Below are positions 26,711 through 34,646 of a DNA stretch of 64,000 nt, piece by piece. Source of the DNA: JACQFZ01 sp045810625 (GTDB taxonomy: Bacteria > Pseudomonadota > Gammaproteobacteria > Acidiferrobacterales > Sulfurifustaceae); NCBI GenBank assembly GCA_045810625.1, contig JBJMVQ010000041.1, positions 89,999 through 153,998 on the forward strand, written 5' to 3'. The notes under the pieces are model-generated. The model was given only the letters and a program-made list of their open reading frames with translations. It did not search any database and had not been told where the DNA came from. The first letter of the stretch is position 1; each line of letters begins with the position of its first letter. Both the position numbers and the translations under genes were made by a program.

Positions 26711-28030
26711 ATGTACTTCAGGGACCGGGCAGAGGCGGGAGAACAACTGGCGCAATTACTGGCGCCGAAATATCGGGGACAGGACGGCGTGGTTTACGCG
26801 CTTCCGCGCGGCGGCGTGATCGTTGCCGCACCGATCGCCCGGGCGTTGCATATGCCGCTTGGTCTCACAATCACGCGTAAGATCGGTCATCCGTTACAGC
26901 CCGAATACGCCATCGGTGCCGTGACCGAAGACGGCGAGGTCGTCGTCAATTCGACGGAAGTCGCGCGTGTAGACGAAGAATGGTTCCGAGCGGCGGTGCA
27001 GGCCGAACGGAAAGAAGCCCATCGACGTCACCAAGTGTATCTGGACGATCGTGCTCCGCTATCCGCGACGGGGAAAACGGCGATCCTGGTGGACGACGGT
27101 ATCGCGACCGGACTGACGATGCGCGCGGCGATCGCCGCGATGCGCCAGCAGCGTCCCGCCCGACTCATTGTCGCCGTGCCGATCGTCACGGCGGATGCCG
27201 CGATGAACCTCGGCGAAGTGGTGGACGGCGTCGTCGCCGTCGACACGCCGCGCCGTCACTTGGGTTCCGTCGGCGCGTACTACGACAACTTTCCACAAGT
27301 CACCGACGACGAAGTTATATCGCTACTGCGGGCGGCCAACGCGAGCGCGATGACGGACGAGCCGCCGCCGGCCGGCGAAGCCACGGTGCGCCTACCGGCA
27401 GGTAACGTCACGCTGACCGGGGACATCGTCGTCCCGCCTCGGGCCACGGGGCTCGTCCTGTTCGCTCACGGCAGCGGCAGCAGCCGGTCCAGCCCGCGCA
27501 ACCGCTTCGTCGCTGAGGAGTTACAGCGCGCGGGTTTCGCGACGCTGCTGTTCGATTTGCTGACCGAGGACGAAGATTCGCTTTATGGCAATCGTTTCGA
27601 CATCGAGTTGCTGCGCACGCGTTTGTTGGCCGCAACGGACTGGGCGCGACGGCATGCCACGGTCGCCCCGTTACCGATCGGTTATTTCGGCGCGAGCACC
27701 GGGGCCGCCGCGGCGCTGGAGGCGGCGGCGGAGCGGCCCGACGTCCGTGCGGTCGTGTCGCGCGGCGGCCGTCCCGATCTCGCGCTGTCGAGCCTTCCGC
27801 GTGTACGCGCTGCGACGCTGCTCATCGTGGGCGGCGACGATGAATCGGTCGTCGATCTCAATCGTCGCGCTTATGCCGCGCTCACGGCTACCAAGGCGTT
27901 GGAAATCGTCCCGGGCGCCACGCATCTGTTCCAGGAGCCCGGCGCGCTTGAGCAGGTCGCGCGGCTCGCGGTGGACTGGTTTGCGCGGCACGCCGCACAC
28001 GAGCGCGCGCTCGAACGGGTGCCGCAGTGA
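26711..28030 (+). CDS. Phosphoribosyltransferase fused to alpha/beta hydrolase
   Basis: This 439-residue fusion has an N-terminal type I phosphoribosyltransferase (residues 5-210) with YALPRGGVIVAAPIA and the PRPP loop VDDGIATGLTMRAA (127-140). The C-terminal dienelactone-hydrolase-like domain (225-430) has the oxyanion segment FAHGSGSSRSSPRN, nucleophile Ser329 in GYFGASTGAAA, a later Asp in GGDDESV and His405 in GATHLF. Both active sites look complete. The same domain pair and length occur in M. tuberculosis Rv0571c, another DosR gene. Substrates unknown. ATG 26711 is taken over GTG 26696 because homology begins there. Confidence 0.87.
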   Translation: MYFRDRAEAGEQLAQLLAPKYRGQDGVVYALPRGGVIVAAPIARALHMPLGLTITRKIGHPLQPEYAIGAVTEDGEVVVNSTEVARVDEEWFRAAVQAERKEAHRRHQVYLDDRAPLSATGKTAILVDDGIATGLTMRAAIAAMRQQRPARLIVAVPIVTADAAMNLGEVVDGVVAVDTPRRHLGSVGAYYDNFPQVTDDEVISLLRAANASAMTDEPPPAGEATVRLPAGNVTLTGDIVVPPRATGLVLFAHGSGSSRSSPRNRFVAEELQRAGFATLLFDLLTEDEDSLYGNRFDIELLRTRLLAATDWARRHATVAPLPIGYFGASTGAAAALEAAAERPDVRAVVSRGGRPDLALSSLPRVRAATLLIVGGDDESVVDLNRRAYAALTATKALEIVPGATHLFQEPGALEQVARLAVDWFARHAAHERALERVPQ

Positions 28031-28092
28031 TGCGTCGGCCGAGCGAGCACGGTTCCGAACACGCATTTGCGGTTTAACCAAAGGAGCGCACC

Positions 28093-28518
28093 ATGAAGCG
28101 AAAAGCATCTGCTGTCTGGAAGGGTGGCCTCAAGGACGGTAACGGAACTCTGACGACCGATAGCGGCGTTCTGCGAGAGACCAAGTATTCGTTCGGCACG
28201 CGATTCGAGAACGCCGCCGGCACCAACCCCGAGGAGCTGATCGGCGCCGCGCACGCCGGCTGTTTCTCGATGGCCCTGTCGGCGCAGCTTGAAGCGGTGG
28301 GGCTCAAGGCCGAGAGCATTCGGACCAGCGCGACGGTGACGTTGGACGTGGCAGGCAATGGTCCGACCATCAGCGCGGTTCACCTCGACGTTGCTGCCCA
28401 CGTGCCGGGTGCCGAACGCCAGGCGTTCGAGGCGGCCGCGGAACGGGCAAAGACGGGCTGTCCGGTATCGAAAGCGTTGAACGCGAAAATCACGATGGCG
28501 GCGACGCTCGAAGCGTAG
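28093..28518 (+). CDS. osmC: OsmC-family peroxiredoxin
   Basis: This 141-residue protein reduces organic hydroperoxides with two cysteines: the peroxidatic Cys in AHAGCFSMALS and the resolving Cys in KTGCPVSKALN. NPEELIGAAHAGC is the usual core. It begins MKRKASAVWKGGLKDGNGTL, as in canonical OsmC. AAAGGAG stands before the ATG. It follows the PRTase fusion by 62 bp in the same direction. Confidence 0.93.
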   Translation: MKRKASAVWKGGLKDGNGTLTTDSGVLRETKYSFGTRFENAAGTNPEELIGAAHAGCFSMALSAQLEAVGLKAESIRTSATVTLDVAGNGPTISAVHLDVAAHVPGAERQAFEAAAERAKTGCPVSKALNAKITMAATLEA

Positions 28519-28548
28519 GACCGGGAACGGTCCGCGCACGCAACGCTT

Positions 28549-29499
28549 GTGAACAAGCGGGTATTAGTGTCATTGTATGGCGCATCGTCGGGTTTCTGGT
28601 CACGCATCGTTCGATTGGCAGGGAGGCGTCCTATAGCCACCATCCTAAAAGAGGACAGTGAGACCGAGCGGTCGCACTGGTTTTATCGCCATAGCACGCT
28701 CGTGCGCGTGACGCATTGGGTCAACGTCATCTGCCTGACCGCGCTCTTGATGAGCGGCCTCCAGATTTTCAATGCCCATCCCGCGCTTTACGGGGGGAAC
28801 GCGTCCGACTTCAAGCGCCCGGTTCTCGAAATGAAAGCGGACTACGACGAGAACAAAGATCAAACGATCGGTGTGACGACGATCTTCGGGCGTGCGTTCA
28901 ACACGACGGGCGTGCTGGGATTGTCGTCCGTCGACGGCGAGCCGGTGGAGCGCGGTTTCCCGAGCTGGATCACACTGCCCGGTTATCAAGATCTCGCGGT
29001 CGGGCGGCGTTGGCATTTCTTCTTCGCGTGGCTGTTCGTCTTTAACGGCTTGGTGTATCTCGCGTCCGGCTTCTACAACGGGCATTTCCGCCGGGATCTC
29101 GTGCCCCGGTGGCAGCAATGGCGCCATATCGGCCGATCCATCATCGATCACCTGCGGCTCCGGTTCCCCAAGGGTGAGGAAGCGCGGCGCTACAACATCT
29201 TGCAGCAGCTCGCGTATCTGCTGGTGGTATTTTTCCTGCTGCCGGTGATGGTGCTCGCCGGCCTGACGCTGTCGCCCGCGATCGATGCCGCCGTTCCGGG
29301 GCTCGTTGGTTTGTTCGGGGGTCGGCAATCCGCGCGCACGATCCATTTCATCGTGGCGAACGCCCTTGTCCTATTCGTGCTCGTCCACGTCATCATGGTT
29401 TTGCTGTCCGGCGTCTGGAACAACCTTCGCTCCATGATTACCGGATGGTACGACATCGAAACGCCGAGCGAATCCCATGAATCCGACTCATCCAACTGA
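28549..29499 (+). CDS. Cytochrome b561-type membrane subunit
   Basis: A 316-residue integral membrane protein with about four helices carrying haem-ligand histidines: VRVTHWVNVICLTALLMSG, WHFFFAWLFVFNGLVYLASG, then LAYLLVVFFLLPVMVLAGLT and ARTIHFIVANALVLFVLVHV. It resembles cytochrome b561/hydrogenase b-type subunits. Its end overlaps by 23 bp a periplasmic molybdopterin protein, so the two likely form a membrane oxidoreductase that takes electrons from or gives them to quinone. GTG 28549 is annotated; the true start may be up to about 25 codons later, after the GGGAGG at 28621. Confidence 0.82.
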   Translation: MNKRVLVSLYGASSGFWSRIVRLAGRRPIATILKEDSETERSHWFYRHSTLVRVTHWVNVICLTALLMSGLQIFNAHPALYGGNASDFKRPVLEMKADYDENKDQTIGVTTIFGRAFNTTGVLGLSSVDGEPVERGFPSWITLPGYQDLAVGRRWHFFFAWLFVFNGLVYLASGFYNGHFRRDLVPRWQQWRHIGRSIIDHLRLRFPKGEEARRYNILQQLAYLLVVFFLLPVMVLAGLTLSPAIDAAVPGLVGLFGGRQSARTIHFIVANALVLFVLVHVIMVLLSGVWNNLRSMITGWYDIETPSESHESDSSN

Positions 29500-30250
29500 C
29501 CGGCGCCGCTTCCTGCGCCAGGGCCTCGGTGCGATCGCTGCGCTCACGCTGAGCGGTTGCGGGGCGCTCTCGGAAAAGCAATGGGTTAAAAGCGTGCTCG
29601 GCGCCGGCGAGTGGCTGACGCAAAAAGTGCAGCGTGCGTTACTGCCGCGCCAACGACTGGCGCCGGAATACAGCGAGGCCGATATTTCGCCCGTTTTCAA
29701 ACCGAACGGCACGTTCGATCCACAGGACGAGCATTACCAGAAACTCGCGAAGAACAACTTCGTCGACTGGCGCCTCGTTGTCGATGGGCTCGTCGAACAA
29801 CCGGCGCAGTGGTCGCTGCGCGAGCTTCGCGACATGCCGTCACGCACGCAGATCACGCGTCATGATTGCGTGGAGGGATGGAGCTGCATTGGGAAGTGGA
29901 AGGGCGTGCCCCTCGGCGTGCTGCTCGAGCGCGCGCGGCTGCGGCCGCAAGCACGGTACATCGTCTTCTACTGCGCCGACTGGCTGGATCAGCCCGGAGC
30001 GACTTATTACGAGAGCGTCGACCTGATCGATGCGTTTCATCCCCAGACTATTCTCGCTTACGAAATGAACGATCGCCCGCTGCCCATCGCGCACGGCGCG
30101 CCGATACGATTGCGCGTCGAGCGCCAGCTCGGTTACAAGATGGCGAAGTACGTCATGCGCATCGAGGCCGTCGAGAGCTTCGCGCACGTCGGCGGTGGCA
30201 AGGGTGGCTTTTGGGAAGATCGCGGCTACGAGTGGTACGCCGGGATCTGA
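29477..30250 (+). CDS. Periplasmic molybdopterin-dependent oxidoreductase (MsrP/YedY-like)
   Basis: A 257-residue Tat-exported enzyme: RRRFLRQGLGAIAALTLSG is a twin-arginine leader, and Cys28 in SGC could be lipidated. The molybdenum ligand is Cys131 in RHDCVEGWSCIGKWKG, matching the CVE-W-S pattern of YedY. GAPIRLRVERQLGYKMAKYV near the end is typical of the fold. No dimerisation domain is present, unlike sulfite oxidases. Its partner is a b561-type protein rather than MsrQ, so the substrate may not be methionine sulfoxide. Confidence 0.86.
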   Translation: MNPTHPTDRRRFLRQGLGAIAALTLSGCGALSEKQWVKSVLGAGEWLTQKVQRALLPRQRLAPEYSEADISPVFKPNGTFDPQDEHYQKLAKNNFVDWRLVVDGLVEQPAQWSLRELRDMPSRTQITRHDCVEGWSCIGKWKGVPLGVLLERARLRPQARYIVFYCADWLDQPGATYYESVDLIDAFHPQTILAYEMNDRPLPIAHGAPIRLRVERQLGYKMAKYVMRIEAVESFAHVGGGKGGFWEDRGYEWYAGI

Positions 30251-30572
30251 TTCTATCCCTCGGTTTTCCTCCGCCGATTTAGCGCGATTCGCTCGTCGCT
30301 ATTCAGCGCCCGTCTTGCCGACCACGGACATTGCGAAGCGCGACCCGCGTTTGATTTTCGAGAGACAGCGGGCGATGCTGCCGCGACCCGAGTCGCTGCC
30401 GCCGGCCTTACTCGGCAGGAGGAAGCGATTGCTCGCCGCCTGAAGCGATTCGGCCTGCGGCGCTTGCGCGTGGACGCTATGCGGGCAGCAGTGGTCGTCG
30501 AACCGCAGAGACTCTGCGTAAACCAGGGGCCCGGTGTGCGGTACCGAGCCCCGGTGGCGGACGAGCTTCAGA
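30251..30572. other. Intergenic, no gene recognised
   Basis: The gap lies between the molybdoenzyme and the convergent small gene at 30734. Frames on both strands are high-GC shadows. An imperfect GC hairpin around 30525-30555 could act in termination but lacks a T-run. Confidence 0.45.
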
Positions 30573-30734
30573 TCAGTCTTCCTTGCTCTCTTTTTTTTCC
30601 GGGGTGTTTGGCGTCTGGTTCTCAGGAACATTCTTGAATTCCTGGCCCTGCTGTTCTTTTTCGTGTTCCCTGGACGGTGCCTGTTGTCCCTGCTGATGTT
30701 CGCGCGACTCGGATTTCCGTTTACGGCTCGGCAT
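30573..30734 (-). CDS. Small hydrophilic protein, 53 residues
   Basis: An ATG at 30734 with GGAGGG 6 bases upstream opens a 53-codon gene. It begins MPSRKRKSESREHQQGQQ and continues through KEQQGQEF to the end PEKKESKED. It has no Cys, Trp, Tyr or Leu, and almost every residue is charged, Gln, Pro or Ser, so it must be disordered. The basic start and acidic Lys/Glu tail recall small stress- or nucleic-acid-associated proteins. The Shine-Dalgarno and biased but coherent composition support a real gene. No family recognised. Confidence 0.6.
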   Translation of the reverse strand: MPSRKRKSESREHQQGQQAPSREHEKEQQGQEFKNVPENQTPNTPEKKESKED

Positions 30735-30977
30735 GACATTCCCTCCAGTGTCCGGTACTGAACGGACTCGCCTGCTTCAGTCGAGTTCCCGCCCGGAGCC
30801 CCCACGCCACCGGTTGTCGCCGGCACACGGCATTGCCAGCAAACCTTACCTAAGGAGTTTCCCGCAAGCATACGCGGTTGCCATCGGGTATCTCCTGGTC
30901 GGAATCGAACAAAACCGGGACGGTCTGAACAATGCAGTCGCGACGACTGAAAAATTTTTTTGGTAAGGAGGACGAAC

Positions 30978-31490
30978 GTGGCGGAAGAGAGCAAGAGCAA
31001 GCAGGTTAAACCGACGGAAAAAAGCGGTGTATCCCGGGCGCCCGCACGGGGGATGATGCCATTCGATGAAATGGAGCGAATGATGGATCGGCTACTCGCC
31101 GGGTTCATTCCTCGCGGTTTCTTGAATCCGCTCGCGGGATGGCGCGGTACGCTGGCGGACTGGGAACCGCAGATGCCGCGCGTCGACGTGCTCGAACGAG
31201 AAGACCAAGTAGTCGTGCGCGCCGAGCTGCCGGGTGTGCAAAAGGACGACCTGGACGTGGCCGTGCGCGACAATACGCTCAGCATCAAGGCGAACCTGCA
31301 GCAAGAGGAGGAACAACAAGAGGGCGACTACTACCGGCGGGAGCTGCGACGCGGCGCCTTTTCGCGCACGATCGAGCTGCCGGCGGAAGTCGACGGGACG
31401 AAGGCGAAGGCCATTTTCAAAGACGGTATTCTCGAGCTGACCTTGCCGAAGGCTGAGCATGCACGGGCACACCGCGTGCCGATCGAGTAA
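30978..31490 (+). CDS. Small heat shock protein (Hsp20/alpha-crystallin)
   Basis: A 170-residue holding chaperone. The alpha-crystallin domain spans about 68-165, with PRVDVLEREDQVVVRAELPG, YYRRELRRGAFSRTIELPAE and KAIFKDGILELTLPKAE. The N-terminal arm has MMPFDEMERMMDRLL. The GTG at 30978 is chosen because AAGGAGG lies 7 bases before it; the ORF upstream would start inside that Shine-Dalgarno. A CBS gene follows after 53 bp. HspX of the mycobacterial DosR regulon is the same family. Confidence 0.93.
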   Translation: MAEESKSKQVKPTEKSGVSRAPARGMMPFDEMERMMDRLLAGFIPRGFLNPLAGWRGTLADWEPQMPRVDVLEREDQVVVRAELPGVQKDDLDVAVRDNTLSIKANLQQEEEQQEGDYYRRELRRGAFSRTIELPAEVDGTKAKAIFKDGILELTLPKAEHARAHRVPIE

Positions 31491-31543
31491 CCGTTACGGC
31501 AGATCGGTCGGTCAAACCGGATCCACTTAACGAGGAGCGAGAC

Positions 31544-31987
31544 ATGCACGTAGAAGATGTAATGACGCCCAGCCCGCAGTGTGCGAGTCCGGAGACGAAC
31601 ATCCGCGACGTCGCGAAGATGATGGTCGATTGCGATTGCGGAGAGATTCCGGTAGTCGACGACGACGAGAAGCCCGTCGGCGTGATCACCGATCGGGATA
31701 TCGCCTGCCGGGTCGTCGCCCAGGGCAAGGATCCGATGCGCACGCGAGTTGGTGATGCGATGTCGAGCCCGGTCGTGACCGTGACGCCGGAGATGGATCT
31801 GGAAGAGTGCTGCCGGCTGATGGAGGAAAAACAGATTCGCCGCATCCCGGTGGTGGACGACAACGGCGCCTGCTGTGGGATCGTGTCGCAGGCGGACATC
31901 GCGCTTCGGGCCGACACCGCAGAAGCGGGCACGCTGGTGCGTGATGTTTCCCGTCCGTCGGGCGATACGATGGGGGCGCCGCACTAA
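31544..31987 (+). CDS. Two-CBS-domain protein (Hrp1-like)
   Basis: A 147-residue tandem CBS protein: MHVEDVMTPSPQCASPETN, then GVITDRDIACRVVAQGKDPM, VGDAMSSPVVTVTPEMDLEE and IPVVDDNGACCGIVSQADIA. The arrangement and length match Hrp1-type hypoxic response proteins. Unusually Cys-rich (seven cysteines, three of them as DCDCG and ACCG pairs), which might allow thiol or metal sensing. GAGGAG precedes the ATG. It probably shares a transcript with hsp20. Confidence 0.9.
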   Translation: MHVEDVMTPSPQCASPETNIRDVAKMMVDCDCGEIPVVDDDEKPVGVITDRDIACRVVAQGKDPMRTRVGDAMSSPVVTVTPEMDLEECCRLMEEKQIRRIPVVDDNGACCGIVSQADIALRADTAEAGTLVRDVSRPSGDTMGAPH

Positions 31988-32240
31988 GCGGTACGGGAAT
32001 CGGGCGCGAAAGCGCCTGACTCCCTTCCATCTCGTTTTCGCGCACGCGCGCCGCGGCGGGCGTGGTCACTGTCGCTCGCGGCGCAAACTCACGTTTACCC
32101 CCTTTGAAGCGCGGGTCCGGGCGGGTGCGTTCGCGGCGCATCCAGACGATAATAACGGCGGCCTGGACCCGGTCATCGAAACACTCGTTACCGGTGTGTC
32201 ATCGAGGGCCTTCCTGTTTAACCGAGTTAATAACTGAAAG

Positions 32241-32867
32241 ATGCGAGCAATGCGCGCGCGCTCGAATGCGTCGGTTTGGAAACCCGTTCTTATTGTCATA
32301 GCTTTATTGTTGGCGGCACTCGCGGGTGCGCTCGTGTATCGCTATACCCGGGGAGCGCCTCAGACGCCGGCAGCGGATGCGGGTGACACGATCTCGCTGG
32401 GCGGGCAGCGCTTCGTCCAGTGGTCAACGCCGAAGACGCTCTCGGCCATTGGCTTCGTCGATGGGGACGGCCGCCCGCTGGCATGGGATAAGTTCCGGGG
32501 CAGAGTCGTGCTCCTGAATGTCTGGGCCACGTGGTGCGGTCCGTGTCGCAAGGAGATGCCCACGCTCGACCGGCTGCAGGCAAAACTCGGGGGCGCGAAT
32601 TTCGAAGTCGTGGCGCTCTCGATCGACAGCGAAGGCATTCCGGCCGTGCGCCAGTTCTATCGGGAGACGGGCGTGCGCCATTTGCGGATCTATAACGACC
32701 CGACGCTCGACGTCACCACGCAACTCAATATCGCGGGCGTCCCCACGACGCTGCTGATCGACCGTGACGGGCACGAAATCGGGCGGGCATTGGGGCCCGC
32801 CGAATGGGACCGATCGGATGTGGTGGAAGCGATTCGAAGACAGCTCGACGGGACGAGCAAACCGTAG
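32241..32867 (+). CDS. TlpA-like membrane-anchored thioredoxin
   Basis: A 208-residue periplasmic thiol-disulfide oxidoreductase. One N-terminal anchor (VLIVIALLLAALAGALVY) precedes a thioredoxin/peroxiredoxin-like domain with active site WATWCGPCRKEMPT (Cys99, Cys102) and cis-Pro in IAGVPTTLLIDRDG. TlpA/ResA proteins reduce apocytochrome c haem-binding cysteines. CcdA, which supplies the electrons, follows 76 bp later, and several c-type cytochromes lie in the island. The 253 bases upstream hold no gene. Confidence 0.9.
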   Translation: MRAMRARSNASVWKPVLIVIALLLAALAGALVYRYTRGAPQTPAADAGDTISLGGQRFVQWSTPKTLSAIGFVDGDGRPLAWDKFRGRVVLLNVWATWCGPCRKEMPTLDRLQAKLGGANFEVVALSIDSEGIPAVRQFYRETGVRHLRIYNDPTLDVTTQLNIAGVPTTLLIDRDGHEIGRALGPAEWDRSDVVEAIRRQLDGTSKP

Positions 32868-32943
32868 CCGCTGATATTTATACTTATATATAGGCGTGCT
32901 CGGAGGACATCGTGACTATTTCTCGACCAGGCTTCAACGACTT

Positions 32944-33684
32944 ATGTCTGAAATCAGCGATATTGGGTTAGCAAGCGCGTTCCTGGCTGGTCTGATTTCG
33001 TTCATTTCGCCGTGCGTCCTGCCGCTGGTGCCCGGCTACCTTTCGTACATCGCGGGACGCTCGCTCGACGAGCTCGAAGCCCCGACGCGCTTCACGCGCC
33101 TTGCGATGTTCTCTCAGGCCGGTTTTTTCGTTCTCGGCTTTTCCACCGTTTTCGTTACCCTCGGCGCGAGCGCCACCGCCCTCGGGCGCTGGTTGCTCGC
33201 GTACAAGCAGGAAGCGAACGTCGTCGGAGGTCTCATCGTCATCGTCTTCGGACTGTTCATGACGGGGCTCCTCAACCTGCGCTGGCTGCATCTCGATCTG
33301 CGTTTCGTACATCGCGTCGAGATGCGCGGGAGCCCGCTCGCCGCCTATCTGCTCGGTCTCGCCTTCGCGTTCGGATGGACGCCCTGCATCGGTCCTATCC
33401 TCGGCGCGATCCTGACCGTGAGCGCTTCGACCGCGTCCGTTCCCGGCGGCATCGTCTTGTTGGGTGTCTATTCGGTCGGGTTGGGTGTTCCGTTTCTGAT
33501 TGCGGCGCTCTTTCTCGAGCGCTTCGTCGTGCACCAGCCACAGCTTCGGCGTTGGAGCCGGCCGCTGCACCTCGCGGCCGGCGTGGTGTTGATCCTCGTC
33601 GGCGCAGCGATCGCGAGCGGTCAGCTGACACGACTCTCGCTCTGGCTGCTCCAGATGTTCCCCGGGCTCGCGCGCGTCGGCTAG
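32944..33684 (+). CDS. ccdA: CcdA/DsbD-like thiol-electron transporter
   Basis: A 246-residue six-helix membrane protein that moves reducing power from cytoplasmic thioredoxin to periplasmic TlpA-like partners. The two redox cysteines are in [13 protein letters not shown] and [14 protein letters not shown], the CcdA signature. [18 protein letters not shown] at 32944 matches family starts, but no Shine-Dalgarno precedes it. The only good one, GGAGG at 32902, serves an overlapping 19-codon frame (32912-32971). Translation by reinitiation from that leader is possible. Confidence 0.88.
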   Translation: MSEISDIGLASAFLAGLISFISPCVLPLVPGYLSYIAGRSLDELEAPTRFTRLAMFSQAGFFVLGFSTVFVTLGASATALGRWLLAYKQEANVVGGLIVIVFGLFMTGLLNLRWLHLDLRFVHRVEMRGSPLAAYLLGLAFAFGWTPCIGPILGAILTVSASTASVPGGIVLLGVYSVGLGVPFLIAALFLERFVVHQPQLRRWSRPLHLAAGVVLILVGAAIASGQLTRLSLWLLQMFPGLARVG

Positions 33685-33718
33685 CGCAACAATCTGCCTT
33701 CGGCTGCCGCGCGCAATT

Positions 33719-34190
33719 TCATTGCTCGTCCAGTAACTCGGCTATCGAGCCGCCTTCGTGCAAGCGGCGAACGGTGTCGGCGAAGAGCGATGCGACACTC
33801 AAGATCACGAGCCGTTCGAACAGGCTGGCGACGTAAGCGAGTCGTCGCGGATCGCGGCTGGGTTTTGCCGTCCTTGCCTGCGTACACGAGATACGGCACG
33901 AGCGCGGTGATGCGTGCGGCCGATACATCGCGTAGCGCGCCGATAAAAACAACAGACGCATCAGCTTTTGGTCGCCGCTCGCTTCACGATCGCCGGAGAG
34001 CGACTGCACGACAAAAACGTCGTTGTCGCGGACGCTCACGAGCGGACGCGCTTTGTGTTCGCCGTCTTCGAAATCCCGCTCTTCGTGCGGGCTTAGCCGC
34101 ACCCCTCGAGCTCTTTGGCGACGCGTTCGCCGAATTCGCGCGTCGCCTCCAGAGCGAACAACTGTGACGCGCCGCGTTCCAATACTTTTG
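33719..34190 (-). pseudogene. Ribose-phosphate pyrophosphokinase (PRPP synthetase), degraded
   Basis: Fragments run in order on the minus strand: QLFALEATREFGERVAKELE (near 34170-34105), then in another frame LSPHEERDFEDGEHKARPLV and [36 protein letters not shown] in a third, and the C-terminal [20 protein letters not shown] ending in SIAELLDE at 33719. The whole middle, including the PRPP-binding loop, is deleted. This is the remnant of a prs-like gene of the type often found in stress islands. Confidence 0.8.
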
Positions 34191-34225
34191 TCTCCGATGC
34201 ACGTCGACGTTACTCAGCGGGCAGT

Positions 34226-34268
34226 TTGACCGACGTCAAAAAAGTCGGCGCGGGACGTGCGAGATTAT
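34226..34268 (+). promoter_or_regulatory. FNR/Dnr-type box and -10 element upstream of DUF6763-ybaK-GYD
   Basis: TTGACCGACGTCAA lies at 34226-34239, with GATTAT (4/6) at 34263-34268, about 30 bp from the box centre. It lies between the decayed prs gene (minus) and the operon that starts at 34293. Confidence 0.7.
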
Positions 34269-34292
34269 CGGGACAGTTCCAGAGGATCCAAG

Positions 34293-34646
34293 ATGGCGTT
34301 TATCTAGTGATATCGCCACGAAGATAAGGGTGAAAGCTTCCGAGTCGTCGCTACCGATGACGAGGCGCACACGGTGGCGATCCAGGATTTCGACGGAGAC
34401 GCGGAGGAGATCGATCTTGAAAGCGGGTACGCCATGAACATCGAGCCGAGGCCGCCCGAGGATCTCACCGGCCCGATGGACGACATTGAACGCGGCTATC
34501 TCGGCTACTCCGATACCGGGGCGGAAGGCCGCGAGTGGAGCGACCTGACACCCGCGCAGATCGAACGCCGGCTGTCCAAGCGAGAGGAAACGGAAGCAGA
34601 GCTGCCGGAAGGCGAGAGCGAGCAATTTCTGTCGGAGGGATCATGA
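34293..34646 (+). pseudogene. DUF6763-like gene with early stop codons
   Basis: The frame ATG GCG TTT ATC then meets TAG and TGA before YRHEDKGESFRVVATDDEAH and the core VAIQDFDGDAEEIDL and EDLTGPMDDIERGYLGY. The core matches small acidic DUF6763-type proteins, in which a Trp-Tyr-Arg normally stands where TGA-TAT-CGC is found (TGG to TGA). A shorter product could start at GTG 34374, giving 90 residues. The stop overlaps the following deacylase in ATGA, so the gene was the first of an operon behind the box at 34226. Confidence 0.6.

Noticed and set aside
30299..31288. A 329-codon minus-strand frame
   Set aside because: Spans hsp20 antisense, the intergenic gap and the small gene at 30573-30734; no domain and no Shine-Dalgarno.
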